A DNA stretch of 64,000 bases from CAJPQU01 sp052170475. GTDB taxonomy: Bacteria; Bacillota; Negativicutes; Selenomonadales; Selenomonadaceae. Location of the stretch: assembly GCA_052170475.1 (NCBI GenBank), contig JBQNAL010000004.1, positions 82,626 through 146,625 on the forward strand, given 5' to 3'. Of the stretch, positions 38,259-46,122 are shown piece by piece. Position numbers and translations under genes: made by a program. Position 1 is the stretch's first letter. Every line of letters starts with the position of its first letter. The notes under the pieces are model-generated. The model was not told the origin of the DNA. It worked only from the letters and a program-made list of their open reading frames with translations, and searched no databases.

Positions 38259-38302
38259 ATGAGCGCTCATATATCGCCCGCTTCGTGGTCGGGATACGAC
38301 CG
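38259..38302. promoter_or_regulatory. Palindromes in the hcp upstream region (candidate operators)
   Basis: A perfect 12-bp palindrome ATGAGCGCTCAT lies at 38259-38270, and GGTCG...CGACC forms a second inverted repeat at about 38287-38302, both within 75 bp of the hcp start. Either could bind the adjacent regulator; this is inference from position. Confidence 0.45.
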
Positions 38303-38329
38303 AGTAGAAAAGAGCGGAGGAGGATTTCC

Positions 38330-39958
38330 ATGGAAAATCAGATGTTTTGCTTTCAATGTCAGGAGACGGCCGGTGGTCGGGGTTGTACGGTGCGCGGCGT
38401 CTGCGGCAAGACGCCGCCGGTGGCCGCGATGCAGGATCTTCTCGTCTATGTGACGAAGGGGGTTGGCGTTGTCGCTACGAAGATGCGCGAAGCGGGGCTG
38501 GATGTCCCCGAGGCCGTGGATCGCTTGGTGACGGAAAACCTCTTCGTGACGATCACCAATGCGAATTTTGATGAGGAAGCCATTAGGGATCGCGTGGCGC
38601 GGACGATGGCGCTTCGAGATGAGCTGTGCGCGGCACTGGGCGAGGCGGTGCTGCCGGACGCCGCGACGTGGCAAGGGCCGCGGGAAGAGTACGCGGCGAA
38701 AGCGGCTGCGGTGGGGGTTCTCCGGACGGAGAACGAGGACGTGCGGAGTCTGCGGGAGCTTACGCTCTACGGACTCAAAGGCTTGGCGGCCTACGTCAAG
38801 CACGCCAACATGTTAGGGGGCGACAGCCGCGAGATCGACGCATTCATCCAGTCGGCGCTGGCAAGGCTCTTGGACGATTCTTTGGACGGCGCGGCCTTGA
38901 CGGCGCTGGCGCTCGAGACGGGAAAATTCGGCGTAGACGGCATGGCGCTCTTGGACGCCTCAAATACCGGCGCTTACGGCGATCCTGAGATCACGACGGT
39001 GGACTTAGGGGTGCGGAAAAATCCGGGCATTTTGATTTCCGGCCACGACTTGCGGGATCTGGAAATGCTCTTGGAGCAGACGGCGGGGACGGGCGTGGAC
39101 GTCTACACGCACGGGGAAATGCTGCCGGCGCACTATTATCCGGCGTTCAAAAAATATCCGCACTTTGCGGGCAATTACGGCAACGCATGGTGGAAGCAGA
39201 AGGAAGAATTTGACGCCTTCCACGGGCCCATCCTGATGACGACGAACTGCGTCGTCCCGCCGGCGGATTCCTATCGAGATCGGCTCTACACGACGGGCGC
39301 GGTGGGGGTCGCGGGCTGCCCGCACATCGCGGGGGACAGGAAGCACAAGGATTTTTCCGCGCTCATCGCGCAGGCGAAGCAGTGTCCACCCCCGACGGAA
39401 CTGGAGCAGGGAACCATCGTGGGCGGCTTCGCCCATGCGCAGGTGTTCGCCCTGGCGGACAAAGTGGTGGAAGCCGTCAAGAGCGGCGCCATCCGAAAGT
39501 TTGTCGTCATGGCCGGGTGCGACGGCCGCATGAAGTCGCGGGCGTACTACCGGGAATTTGCGGAAAAGCTGCCAAAGGACACGGTGATCCTGACGGCGGG
39601 CTGCGCCAAGTACAAGTACATCAAGCTTCCCTTGGGCGACATTGGCGGGATTCCCAGGGTGCTGGACGCGGGGCAGTGCAACGATTCGTATTCGTTGGTG
39701 CGCATCGCGCTGAAATTGCAGGAGGCCTTCGGCCTCGCCAGCGTCAATGATTTGCCGGTGGTCTATAACATCGCTTGGTACGAGCAGAAGGCGGTCATCG
39801 TCCTCTTGGCGCTCCTCCACCTTGGCGTGAAGAACATTCATCTCGGCCCCACGCTGCCCGCGTTCCTCTCGCCGAACGTGGCGAAGGTGCTGGTGGAAAC
39901 GTTCGGCATCGGCACCATCACCGATGTGGAAAGCGATTTGGCGTCGATGATCGGCTGA
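38330..39958 (+). CDS. hcp: Hybrid-cluster protein (hydroxylamine reductase / NO-protective reductase)
   Basis: Fe-S enzyme that reduces hydroxylamine and NO and protects anaerobes from nitrosative stress. The 542-residue protein has the N-terminal cysteine cluster [15 protein letters not shown]...VC at residues 5-26 and the hybrid-cluster ligands further on, e.g. [18 protein letters not shown] and [12 protein letters not shown] at 38330 follows GGAGGAGG; the frame is open upstream but lacks a better start. No hcr reductase gene is adjacent. Confidence 0.96.
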   Translation: MENQMFCFQCQETAGGRGCTVRGVCGKTPPVAAMQDLLVYVTKGVGVVATKMREAGLDVPEAVDRLVTENLFVTITNANFDEEAIRDRVARTMALRDELCAALGEAVLPDAATWQGPREEYAAKAAAVGVLRTENEDVRSLRELTLYGLKGLAAYVKHANMLGGDSREIDAFIQSALARLLDDSLDGAALTALALETGKFGVDGMALLDASNTGAYGDPEITTVDLGVRKNPGILISGHDLRDLEMLLEQTAGTGVDVYTHGEMLPAHYYPAFKKYPHFAGNYGNAWWKQKEEFDAFHGPILMTTNCVVPPADSYRDRLYTTGAVGVAGCPHIAGDRKHKDFSALIAQAKQCPPPTELEQGTIVGGFAHAQVFALADKVVEAVKSGAIRKFVVMAGCDGRMKSRAYYREFAEKLPKDTVILTAGCAKYKYIKLPLGDIGGIPRVLDAGQCNDSYSLVRIALKLQEAFGLASVNDLPVVYNIAWYEQKAVIVLLALLHLGVKNIHLGPTLPAFLSPNVAKVLVETFGIGTITDVESDLASMIG

Positions 39959-39996
39959 GCGGGCGAAAAATTTTTACTTTTTGCTGTTTTGACCTA

Positions 39997-40024
39997 TTGA
40001 CTTTTTGCCTTTTTGCGCTATAAT
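39997..40024 (+). promoter_or_regulatory. Promoter of the small heat-shock protein gene
   Basis: TTGACT (39997-40002) and TATAAT (40019-40024) with 16 bp between, leaving a leader of about 110 nt before the start codon. No CIRCE element is seen. Confidence 0.7.
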
Positions 40025-40142
40025 AAAGACTGTAAGAAGGAACCGAAGAGGATGCGCCGAGAACGACGGCGGCGCGAGGAATCGCTTCGGCTTCCTCCCA
40101 CAAAATATGCCAGACATAGGGGAAGAAAGGGGATTGATTTTT

Positions 40143-40604
40143 ATGTTTGGTTTGGTACCGTTTGGTTCGAGAAATGATTTGGCGAAGCGGGAAGATTCGT
40201 TCGAGCGACTGTTTGATCTCTTCCGGGAGCCGTTTTTCCACGGGGCGCTGACGCCGCTTCGGGAATTGGGCGCGCTCTCGTCCTTTAAGGTAGACGTGAA
40301 GGATAACGGCGACGCCTATGAGCTGACGGCGGATCTGCCCGGGGTGAAGAAGGAAGAGATCGCCCTGAGCTACGAGAACAGCTATCTGACCATCGCGACG
40401 ACGCGGGAAGAGAGCAAAGAGGAAAAGGACGAGAAGGAGAGCTATATCCGCCGGGAACGCTCGGTGGGCAGCGCGTCGCGCTCCTTCTACATCGACGACG
40501 TGGATGAAGCGAAGGTGAGCGCCGAGTTTAAGGACGGGGTCCTCAAGGTGACGCTGCCGAAGGCGGCGGCTCCGGCAGGGAAGAAGGCCATCGAGATCCG
40601 CTGA
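40143..40604 (+). CDS. Hsp20 small heat-shock protein
   Basis: ATP-independent holdase chaperone of 153 residues. The alpha-crystallin domain spans about residues 40-140 (FKVDVKDNGDAYELTADLPG near its start, then FKDGVLKVTLPK), with a short basic tail. ATG at 40143 follows GAAAGGGG at slightly long spacing. The N-terminus MFGLVPFGSRNDLAKRED is typical of Firmicute Hsp18-like proteins. Confidence 0.94.
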   Translation: MFGLVPFGSRNDLAKREDSFERLFDLFREPFFHGALTPLRELGALSSFKVDVKDNGDAYELTADLPGVKKEEIALSYENSYLTIATTREESKEEKDEKESYIRRERSVGSASRSFYIDDVDEAKVSAEFKDGVLKVTLPKAAAPAGKKAIEIR

Positions 40605-40655
40605 AGAAAGCGCCGCCGCCGATTCAACGGCAAAAGCAGCGCCTGCGCCAGAGCA

Positions 40656-40697
40656 GCAAAGAAGCCCCGAAGGGTGAACCCTTCGGGGCTTCTTTGC
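40656..40697. terminator. Bidirectional terminator between hsp20 and yoeB-like genes
   Basis: A perfect 20-bp inverted repeat (40656-40675 with 40678-40697) with only two unpaired bases at the centre, beginning GCAAAGAAGCCCCG. The flanking genes converge, so it can end both transcripts. Confidence 0.92.
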
Positions 40698-40709
40698 GAT
40701 CTGCCCACC

Positions 40710-40973
40710 CTATGCGTCGTCGTAGTGTCCTCGGCAGGCGATGATACGGATATAGTCCGTCGTCGTGTCATACACGATGCGATTGGCGGCGTCAATGCGG
40801 CGGCTCCAATAGCCAGACAGCGCGCCGCGCAAGGCTTCCGGTTTTCCGATGCCATCGAAGGCGTTCCGCTGCATGTCTTTTACGAGTTCATTGATCCGCT
40901 TCAAGGTTTTTCGATCCTGTTTTTGCCAGTAGAGATAGTCCTCCCATGCGCGGTCTTCCCACAGGACGTTCAA
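40710..40973 (-). CDS. YoeB/Txe-family toxin (module 1)
   Basis: Ribosome-dependent mRNA interferase of 87 residues. It has the family pattern WEDYLYWQKQDRKTLKRINE, GKPEALRGALSGYWSRRID and the C-terminal CRGHYDD with the catalytic histidine-tyrosine pair. Its start overlaps the antitoxin stop by 4 bp. A close relative is encoded at 63649-63927. Confidence 0.94.
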   Translation of the reverse strand: MNVLWEDRAWEDYLYWQKQDRKTLKRINELVKDMQRNAFDGIGKPEALRGALSGYWSRRIDAANRIVYDTTTDYIRIIACRGHYDDA

Positions 40974-41236
40974 GGCTCTTCCTCAATCAGGTCGTGGGCG
41001 GTGAATTTCGCGGTGCCGTTTTTTACATCGTCAGCGATGCGCGTTAAGTGGGCGATATTTTTTGGGGCGTAAAAGGGATCGAGGGAAACGTCAAAGGGAA
41101 TGCGCTGTTCCCGGCTCATTTTTTTTGCGAAAATCGTGAATGCTGTGGTCATATTCATCCCTAAGTCATGACAGACGTCTTCCATGCTGCGCTTTAAGTC
41201 TGTGTCCATCGGGATGTTGACAAAAGTTTGTGCCAT
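40970..41236 (-). CDS. RelB/DinJ-family antitoxin (module 1)
   Basis: Ribbon-helix-helix antitoxin of 88 residues beginning MAQTFVNIPMDTDLKRSMED and containing AFTIFAKKMSREQRIPF, the DinJ signature. It should bind the YoeB-like toxin and repress the operon. ATG at 41236 follows GGAGGA; an upstream frame start at 41335 has no support. It lies 73 bp downstream of sufU on the same strand. Confidence 0.92.
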   Translation of the reverse strand: MAQTFVNIPMDTDLKRSMEDVCHDLGMNMTTAFTIFAKKMSREQRIPFDVSLDPFYAPKNIAHLTRIADDVKNGTAKFTAHDLIEEEP

Positions 41237-41309
41237 GGCGCTTCCTCCTTCATGGCTCGTTCTTATCCGTCGGCTAACATATCCTTCGTCATCTCGTTGG
41301 CTCTGCGCC

Positions 41310-41741
41310 CTACTTTCCCTCGTGCAATACCTCATCCAAGGTGTGCCAAGAGAGAACGGCGCATTTGACGCGGGCGGGGAGGTTGGCGATGCTTTTCAGT
41401 GCGGCGGCGTCTTCCAATTCTTCCAAGGCTGCGTCGTCCTCGATTTCCCCTTTGATCATGGCCAAAAAGAGGGCGGTGAGACGCTCTGCCTTCTCTACCG
41501 GCTGACCTTCGATGAGGTCGATCATGAGGGAGGTGGAGGCTTGGGAGATGGCGCAGCCGACGCCGGTGAAGGCGGCGCTTTCGATGACGCCGTTTTTGAC
41601 CTCTACTTCCAGCGTGATCTCGTCGCCGCAGCTGGGGTTTCGTCCCTTGAGGACGGCGGTGGGATGTTCCAGATGGCGGCGGTGGGCGGGATTTCGGCTC
41701 TCCTCCGCGATGAGTTCCGTGTAAATCTCTTCAAGACCCAA
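41310..41741 (-). CDS. sufU: SufU iron-sulfur assembly / sulfur-transfer protein
   Basis: Zinc-containing partner that accepts sulfur from SufS in Gram-positive SUF systems. The 143-residue protein has the three conserved cysteines in NPSCGDE, GVGCAIS and RVKCAVLSW and the 18-residue insertion that distinguishes SufU from IscU. It overlaps sufS by 11 bp and is the last gene of the suf operon. Confidence 0.94.
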   Translation of the reverse strand: MGLEEIYTELIAEESRNPAHRRHLEHPTAVLKGRNPSCGDEITLEVEVKNGVIESAAFTGVGCAISQASTSLMIDLIEGQPVEKAERLTALFLAMIKGEIEDDAALEELEDAAALKSIANLPARVKCAVLSWHTLDEVLHEGK

Positions 41742-42966
41742 GGTGCATGACCTCCCGCACTTTTTTCAGCGCCGCGATCCAGCGGTCAACGTCGTCTTTC
41801 GTATTGTAGAAGTAGAAGCTGGCGCGGCAGGTGGCGTTCTGTCCTAAATACGTCATGAGCGGCTGGGCGCAGTGATGGCCGCCCCGCACGGCCACGCCCT
41901 CCGCGTCCAAGATGGTGGAGACGTCGTGGGGGTGGACATCCTTCACGTTGAAGGTGATGATCCCCGTCTTGTTGCTTCGCGTCGTGTCGCAGCCGTACAG
42001 CTCGAGGTAGGGGAGGGCGCGAAGGCGCGGCAGGGCATAGTCCAAAAGTTCCTGCTCAATGGCCTCGATGCGCTCGAAGCCCACGCTTTCCAAGTAGTCG
42101 ATGGCAGCGGTAAGCCCCGCCGCACCGCCGACGTTCTGCGTGCCCGCTTCAAATTTTGCGGGGAGCTCTGCGAAGGTCGTCTCCTGCTCCTCGACGTATT
42201 CGATCATGTCGCCGCCGGTGAGGAAGGGCGGCATGGCGGAGAGGAGCGCATGGCGGCCGTAGAGGACGCCGATCCCCATGGGAGAAAGCATCTTATGCCC
42301 GGAGAAGGCGAAAAAGTCCGCGCCTAAGGCCTGCACGTCAACTGCCATGTGTGCTACGCTCTGGGCGCCGTCCACCACGACTACGGCGCCGACATGGTGG
42401 GCGCGGTCGGCGATGTCCCTCACCGGGTTGATGAGCCCCAAGACGTTCGACACATGAGTCACGGCGACGAGTTTCGTTCGGGGCGTGATCTTCTCCTCGA
42501 TGTCCTTTTGCGAAAGGTTCCCGTCCGGCTCCAAGTAGATGTAGTTCAGCTTCGCCCCGGTAGCCTTCGCCGCCTGTTGCCAGGGGACGAGGTTGCTGTG
42601 GTGTTCGGCGATGGTGAGGAGGATCTCGTCGCCCGGGTGGAGCGTCGTCCTGCCGTAGCTATAAGCGACTAAGTTCAGCGCCTCGGTGGCGTTCTTCGTG
42701 AAGATGATCTCTTCCGTTTTCGGCGCGTGGATGAAGCGGCGCACCCTTTCTCGGGCGGTTTCGTAGACTTCGGTGGCTTTGATCGAGAGCGCGTAGGCGC
42801 CCCGGTGGGGGTTGGCGTTACAGCCGCCGTAGTAGCCGCACATCGCCTGTATCATGCTCTCCGGCTTTTGGGTGGTCGCGCCGTTGTCCAAGTAGACGAT
42901 GGGGCGGCCGTTCATGTCCTGCTTCAGCAGGGGAAAATCGCGGCGAAATGCTTCGGCGTCACGCAT
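41731..42966 (-). CDS. sufS: Cysteine desulfurase SufS
   Basis: PLP enzyme that takes sulfur from cysteine for Fe-S clusters. The 411-residue protein has the lysine of PLP in FAFSGHKML near residue 223, the HHSNL substrate segment near 120, and the active-site cysteine in VRGGHHCAQPLM near 363, group II style. It overlaps sufD and sufU, so translation is coupled across the operon. Confidence 0.95.
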   Translation of the reverse strand: MRDAEAFRRDFPLLKQDMNGRPIVYLDNGATTQKPESMIQAMCGYYGGCNANPHRGAYALSIKATEVYETARERVRRFIHAPKTEEIIFTKNATEALNLVAYSYGRTTLHPGDEILLTIAEHHSNLVPWQQAAKATGAKLNYIYLEPDGNLSQKDIEEKITPRTKLVAVTHVSNVLGLINPVRDIADRAHHVGAVVVVDGAQSVAHMAVDVQALGADFFAFSGHKMLSPMGIGVLYGRHALLSAMPPFLTGGDMIEYVEEQETTFAELPAKFEAGTQNVGGAAGLTAAIDYLESVGFERIEAIEQELLDYALPRLRALPYLELYGCDTTRSNKTGIITFNVKDVHPHDVSTILDAEGVAVRGGHHCAQPLMTYLGQNATCRASFYFYNTKDDVDRWIAALKKVREVMHLGS

Positions 42967-43801
42967 GGGACAGTCTCCCTTCTATGGCGGCGCGGATCTC
43001 CTCCGCCAGCGCCGCGTCCGAAAGGCGAGAGAGGACGGGGGCGAGAGCCGCTTCCACGACGAGTTTCTTCGCTTCTTCGCCATCTAGCCCTCGGCTCATG
43101 AGATAAAAGAGCTTGTTTTCGTCCATTTTGCCGATGGTGACGGCGTGGTGGCCGTCTACGTCCGCTTCCCCGGAGAGCATGAGCGGCACCGAGCGGTTGC
43201 GCACCTTCGGGGAGAGGAGGATGACTTCCTCGCTCTCGCGGCCAACGGAGCCGGCGGAGCCGCTGGTGAAATCGAGCGTGCCGCGAAAGATTTTTTCGGC
43301 CTCGCCTGCCAATGCGCCGTAGACGCGCATGGTGGCGTTCGTTTCCGGCGCCTTCTGCCGGATGGTATAGTTCATGTCCGTGCGGCGCGTGCCGTCGGCG
43401 AAGTAGAGCGCGGCGACGTCCGCTTTGCTGCCGCGCCCTGAAAGGGCGATGTCAAGAGACGACGTGGAGACACGCCCCCCCGCTTCGACGGCGGTGAAGC
43501 GAAAGCAGCCGCCCGCCGCGACGTCTGCCTCCACGCGGTCGGCGCGCGCCTGATCGTCCGCCGCAAGCTGCACCCGGATGAGGTGAAGCGCTGCGCCCTC
43601 GGCGATCTCGGCGCGGATGGCGGCGGCGGGTTCCTCGCGGTAGACGACGACGCACTCGGCTTTCTCCCCCGGGGGGACGACGATATGCTGCTCCACGGGG
43701 GCGGCGGTCGCCACGCTCTTTGGCGCCCGCGCCTCGTTGACCCCCAGCCAGCGCCAAGTGCGCATGGGGATCGCGCTGTAAACGACTTCTTGCTCCGCCA
43801 T
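42959..43801 (-). CDS. sufD: SufD subunit of the SufBCD scaffold
   Basis: A beta-helix protein of the SufB/SufD family, 280 residues, shorter than many SufD proteins. Landmarks are SSLDIALSGRGSKADV, NATMRVYGALAGEAEKIFRG and the end region DGHHAVTIGKMDENKLFYLMSRGLD shared with SufB. It is coupled to sufB and sufS by overlaps. Confidence 0.9.
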   Translation of the reverse strand: MAEQEVVYSAIPMRTWRWLGVNEARAPKSVATAAPVEQHIVVPPGEKAECVVVYREEPAAAIRAEIAEGAALHLIRVQLAADDQARADRVEADVAAGGCFRFTAVEAGGRVSTSSLDIALSGRGSKADVAALYFADGTRRTDMNYTIRQKAPETNATMRVYGALAGEAEKIFRGTLDFTSGSAGSVGRESEEVILLSPKVRNRSVPLMLSGEADVDGHHAVTIGKMDENKLFYLMSRGLDGEEAKKLVVEAALAPVLSRLSDAALAEEIRAAIEGRLSHA

Positions 43802-45207
43802 CAGCCCATCGTCCCTTCCAATTCAATCGTGATGAGGTTGTTCATTTCCACCGCGTATTCCAACGGCAGCGCCTTGGCGATGGGCTCCACGAAGCCCCGC
43901 ACGATCATCGCGCGCGCCTCGTCCTCCTTGATGCCGCGGCTCATGAGATAGAAGATCGCCTCATCGCTGATCCGACCGATTTTCGCTTCGTGGCCGATGT
44001 CCGCCTCGTCCCCTTGGATGTCCATGGCGGGCAGCGTGTCCGCCCGCGATTCGCTGTCGAGCATGAGAGACTCGCAGCTCACGGAACATCGCGCGTGGTC
44101 GGCGTTCGGCGCGACCTTCACGGCGCTTCGATAGACGGCGACACCGCCGTCCTTGGAGATGGAGCGGGTGCTGATGTTCGCCGAGGTGTGGGGCGCGGCG
44201 TGTACCACCGTCGCCCCCGTGTCGAGGTGCTGGCCGCGTCCGGCGAAGGTGACGCCGGTAAATTCGCACCGCGCTCCCTCCCCATGGAGGATGCTGGCGG
44301 GGTAGAGCATCGACACGCGAGAGCCGAAGGAGCCGGACACCCACTCGATGAGGCCGTCCTTTTCCACCAACGCCCGCTTCGTGTTGAGGTTCATCATGTT
44401 CCGCGACCAGTTCTCGATCGTGGAGTAGCGAAGCCGCGCTCCCTCTTTGACGTAAAGTTCGACGCAGCCGGCGTGGAGGTTCGTCACGTTGTACTTCGGG
44501 GCGGAGCAGCCCTCAATGAAGTGCAGGCTCGCCCCTTTTTCCACGATGATCAGGGTATGCTCAAACTGGCCTGCGCCCGGCGCGTTCAGCCGGAAATACG
44601 ACTGGAGGGGGATCTTCACATCGACGCCCGCCGGGACGTAGACGAAGGAGCCGCCCGACCACACCGCGCCGTGAAGCGCCACGAATTTATGATCCTTCGG
44701 CGGCACGAGTTTCATGAAATATTCCCGCACGAGATCCTCGTATTCATGAACCGCCGTCTCCATGTCCGTGTAGACGACGCCCTTCTTTTTCAGGCTCTCC
44801 TGCACGCTGTGGTAGACGACCTCCGAGTCGTACTGCGCCCCTACGCCCGCCAAGGACGACTTCTCCGCCTCGGGGATCCCCAAGCGGTCAAAGGTATCGC
44901 GGATGTCTTCCGGCACGTCCTCCCAGCGCCCCGTCATCTTCGCGTCGGGCTGGACGTACGTCACGATGTGATCCATGTCGAGGGCTGAGAGATCCGGCCC
45001 CCACGTGGGGAGCGGCGTTTCATGGTAGACGGCGAGGGATTGCAGCCGAAAGTCCAGCATCCACGCCGGATCGCCCTTTTTGGCGGAAATGTCGCGGACG
45101 ATCTCCTCCGTCAGCCCCTCTTCCGCCCGATAGAGGGGACGATCCTCGTTCTTGATGTCGTAGAGCGTGCGCTCGATGTCTTCGATGAAGGTCTTTTGCT
45201 TCGCCAT
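43801..45207 (-). CDS. sufB: SufB subunit of the SufBCD scaffold
   Basis: Main scaffold protein on which the Fe-S cluster is built. The 468-residue sequence is highly conserved: TEEIVRDISAKKGDPAWML near residue 30, GSFVYVPAGVDVKIPLQSYF near 190 and ANISTRSISKDGG near 340. ATG at 45207 follows GGGGTGA; a GTG at 45216 overlapping the sufC stop is an alternative. The sufD start overlaps its stop. Confidence 0.95.
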   Translation of the reverse strand: MAKQKTFIEDIERTLYDIKNEDRPLYRAEEGLTEEIVRDISAKKGDPAWMLDFRLQSLAVYHETPLPTWGPDLSALDMDHIVTYVQPDAKMTGRWEDVPEDIRDTFDRLGIPEAEKSSLAGVGAQYDSEVVYHSVQESLKKKGVVYTDMETAVHEYEDLVREYFMKLVPPKDHKFVALHGAVWSGGSFVYVPAGVDVKIPLQSYFRLNAPGAGQFEHTLIIVEKGASLHFIEGCSAPKYNVTNLHAGCVELYVKEGARLRYSTIENWSRNMMNLNTKRALVEKDGLIEWVSGSFGSRVSMLYPASILHGEGARCEFTGVTFAGRGQHLDTGATVVHAAPHTSANISTRSISKDGGVAVYRSAVKVAPNADHARCSVSCESLMLDSESRADTLPAMDIQGDEADIGHEAKIGRISDEAIFYLMSRGIKEDEARAMIVRGFVEPIAKALPLEYAVEMNNLITIELEGTMG

Positions 45208-45212
45208 GGGCG

Positions 45213-45968
45213 TCACCCCCGTGCATCCAAGAGATGGGTGAAGCCCCGGCGATTGATGTCGTCGATGAGGGACGCGTCGCCCTCTTCCGCGATGCGCCCC
45301 TCCAGCATGACATGCACGCGATCCACCTTCAGCGAAGAGAGGATCCGGGCGTTGTGCGTGATGATGAGACAGGCATTTTCCGCGTTGTGAAAGGCGCTGA
45401 CCCCTTTCGATACGATCTGCACCGCGTCCACGTCGAGGCCTGAGTCCGTCTCGTCGAGCATTGCCAATTTGGGGCGCAGCATGAGGAGCTGCAGGATCTC
45501 GCTGCGCTTTTTTTCCCCGCCGGAAAAGCCGACGTTCAGGTAGCGCTTGGCGTAGGATTCGTCCATTTGGAGCGCGGCGAGCGCCGCTTTGAGCTCCTTT
45601 TGGAACGCCAAAATTTTGATCTTCTCCCCCGTGACGGCCTGCTTCGCCGTGCGGAGCATATTTTCTACCGTGATGCCGGGGATCTCCTCCGGCGATTGGA
45701 AGGAGAGGAAAAGCCCCCGCCGGGCGCGCTCGAAGGTGGGCATGTCCCGCATCTCTTCGCCCAAAAATGTCATCTCCGCCGCCTCGACCTCGTAGCGCGG
45801 ATGCCCCATGATGACGTTCATCAGCGTGGACTTGCCCGATCCGTTTGGCCCTAAGATGACATGCACCTCCCCGCGGTTCACCGTGAGGTCGAGTCCCTTC
45901 AATATTTCTTTGCCGTCCACGCTGGCCGTGAGGCCGCGCAGCGTCAGCAGATTTTCTGCCATAACCAT
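45213..45968 (-). CDS. sufC: SufC ATPase of the SufBCD complex
   Basis: ABC-type ATPase of 251 residues that drives conformational change in SufBCD. It has Walker A GPNGSGKST, the LSFQSPEEIPG Q-loop, signature FSGGEKKRSEILQ and Walker B LAMLDETDSGLD, the last being the SufC form. ATG at 45968 (MVMAENLL) follows AGGAAAGGG; ATG at 45962 is also possible. First gene of the operon, behind the promoter at 46021-46049. Confidence 0.95.
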   Translation of the reverse strand: MVMAENLLTLRGLTASVDGKEILKGLDLTVNRGEVHVILGPNGSGKSTLMNVIMGHPRYEVEAAEMTFLGEEMRDMPTFERARRGLFLSFQSPEEIPGITVENMLRTAKQAVTGEKIKILAFQKELKAALAALQMDESYAKRYLNVGFSGGEKKRSEILQLLMLRPKLAMLDETDSGLDVDAVQIVSKGVSAFHNAENACLIITHNARILSSLKVDRVHVMLEGRIAEEGDASLIDDINRRGFTHLLDARG

Positions 45969-46007
45969 CGTTCCCTTTCCTCTTTGACTTTCCTGTATGT
46001 TACAAAG

Positions 46008-46022
46008 ATGAAGCACCTTCAT
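46008..46022. promoter_or_regulatory. Inverted repeat at the suf transcription start (candidate operator)
   Basis: ATGAAG and CTTCAT separated by 3 bp (46008-46022), just downstream of and touching the -10 box. Its place suggests a repressor site, but I cannot name the regulator. Confidence 0.5.
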
Positions 46023-46049
46023 TTTAAGAGATACCCCGACCCTTGTCAA
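46021..46049 (-). promoter_or_regulatory. Promoter of the suf operon
   Basis: On the minus strand TTGACA (46044-46049) and TAAAAT (46021-46026) with 17 bp between them, about 50 bp upstream of sufC. Confidence 0.85.
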
Positions 46050-46122
46050 TCCCTACTTCTTTTCTATGTTTTTAAGAAATGTTCTCATTTCGCCGTTTCC
46101 CTCTCCTTGGCGGGTCAGGGCG

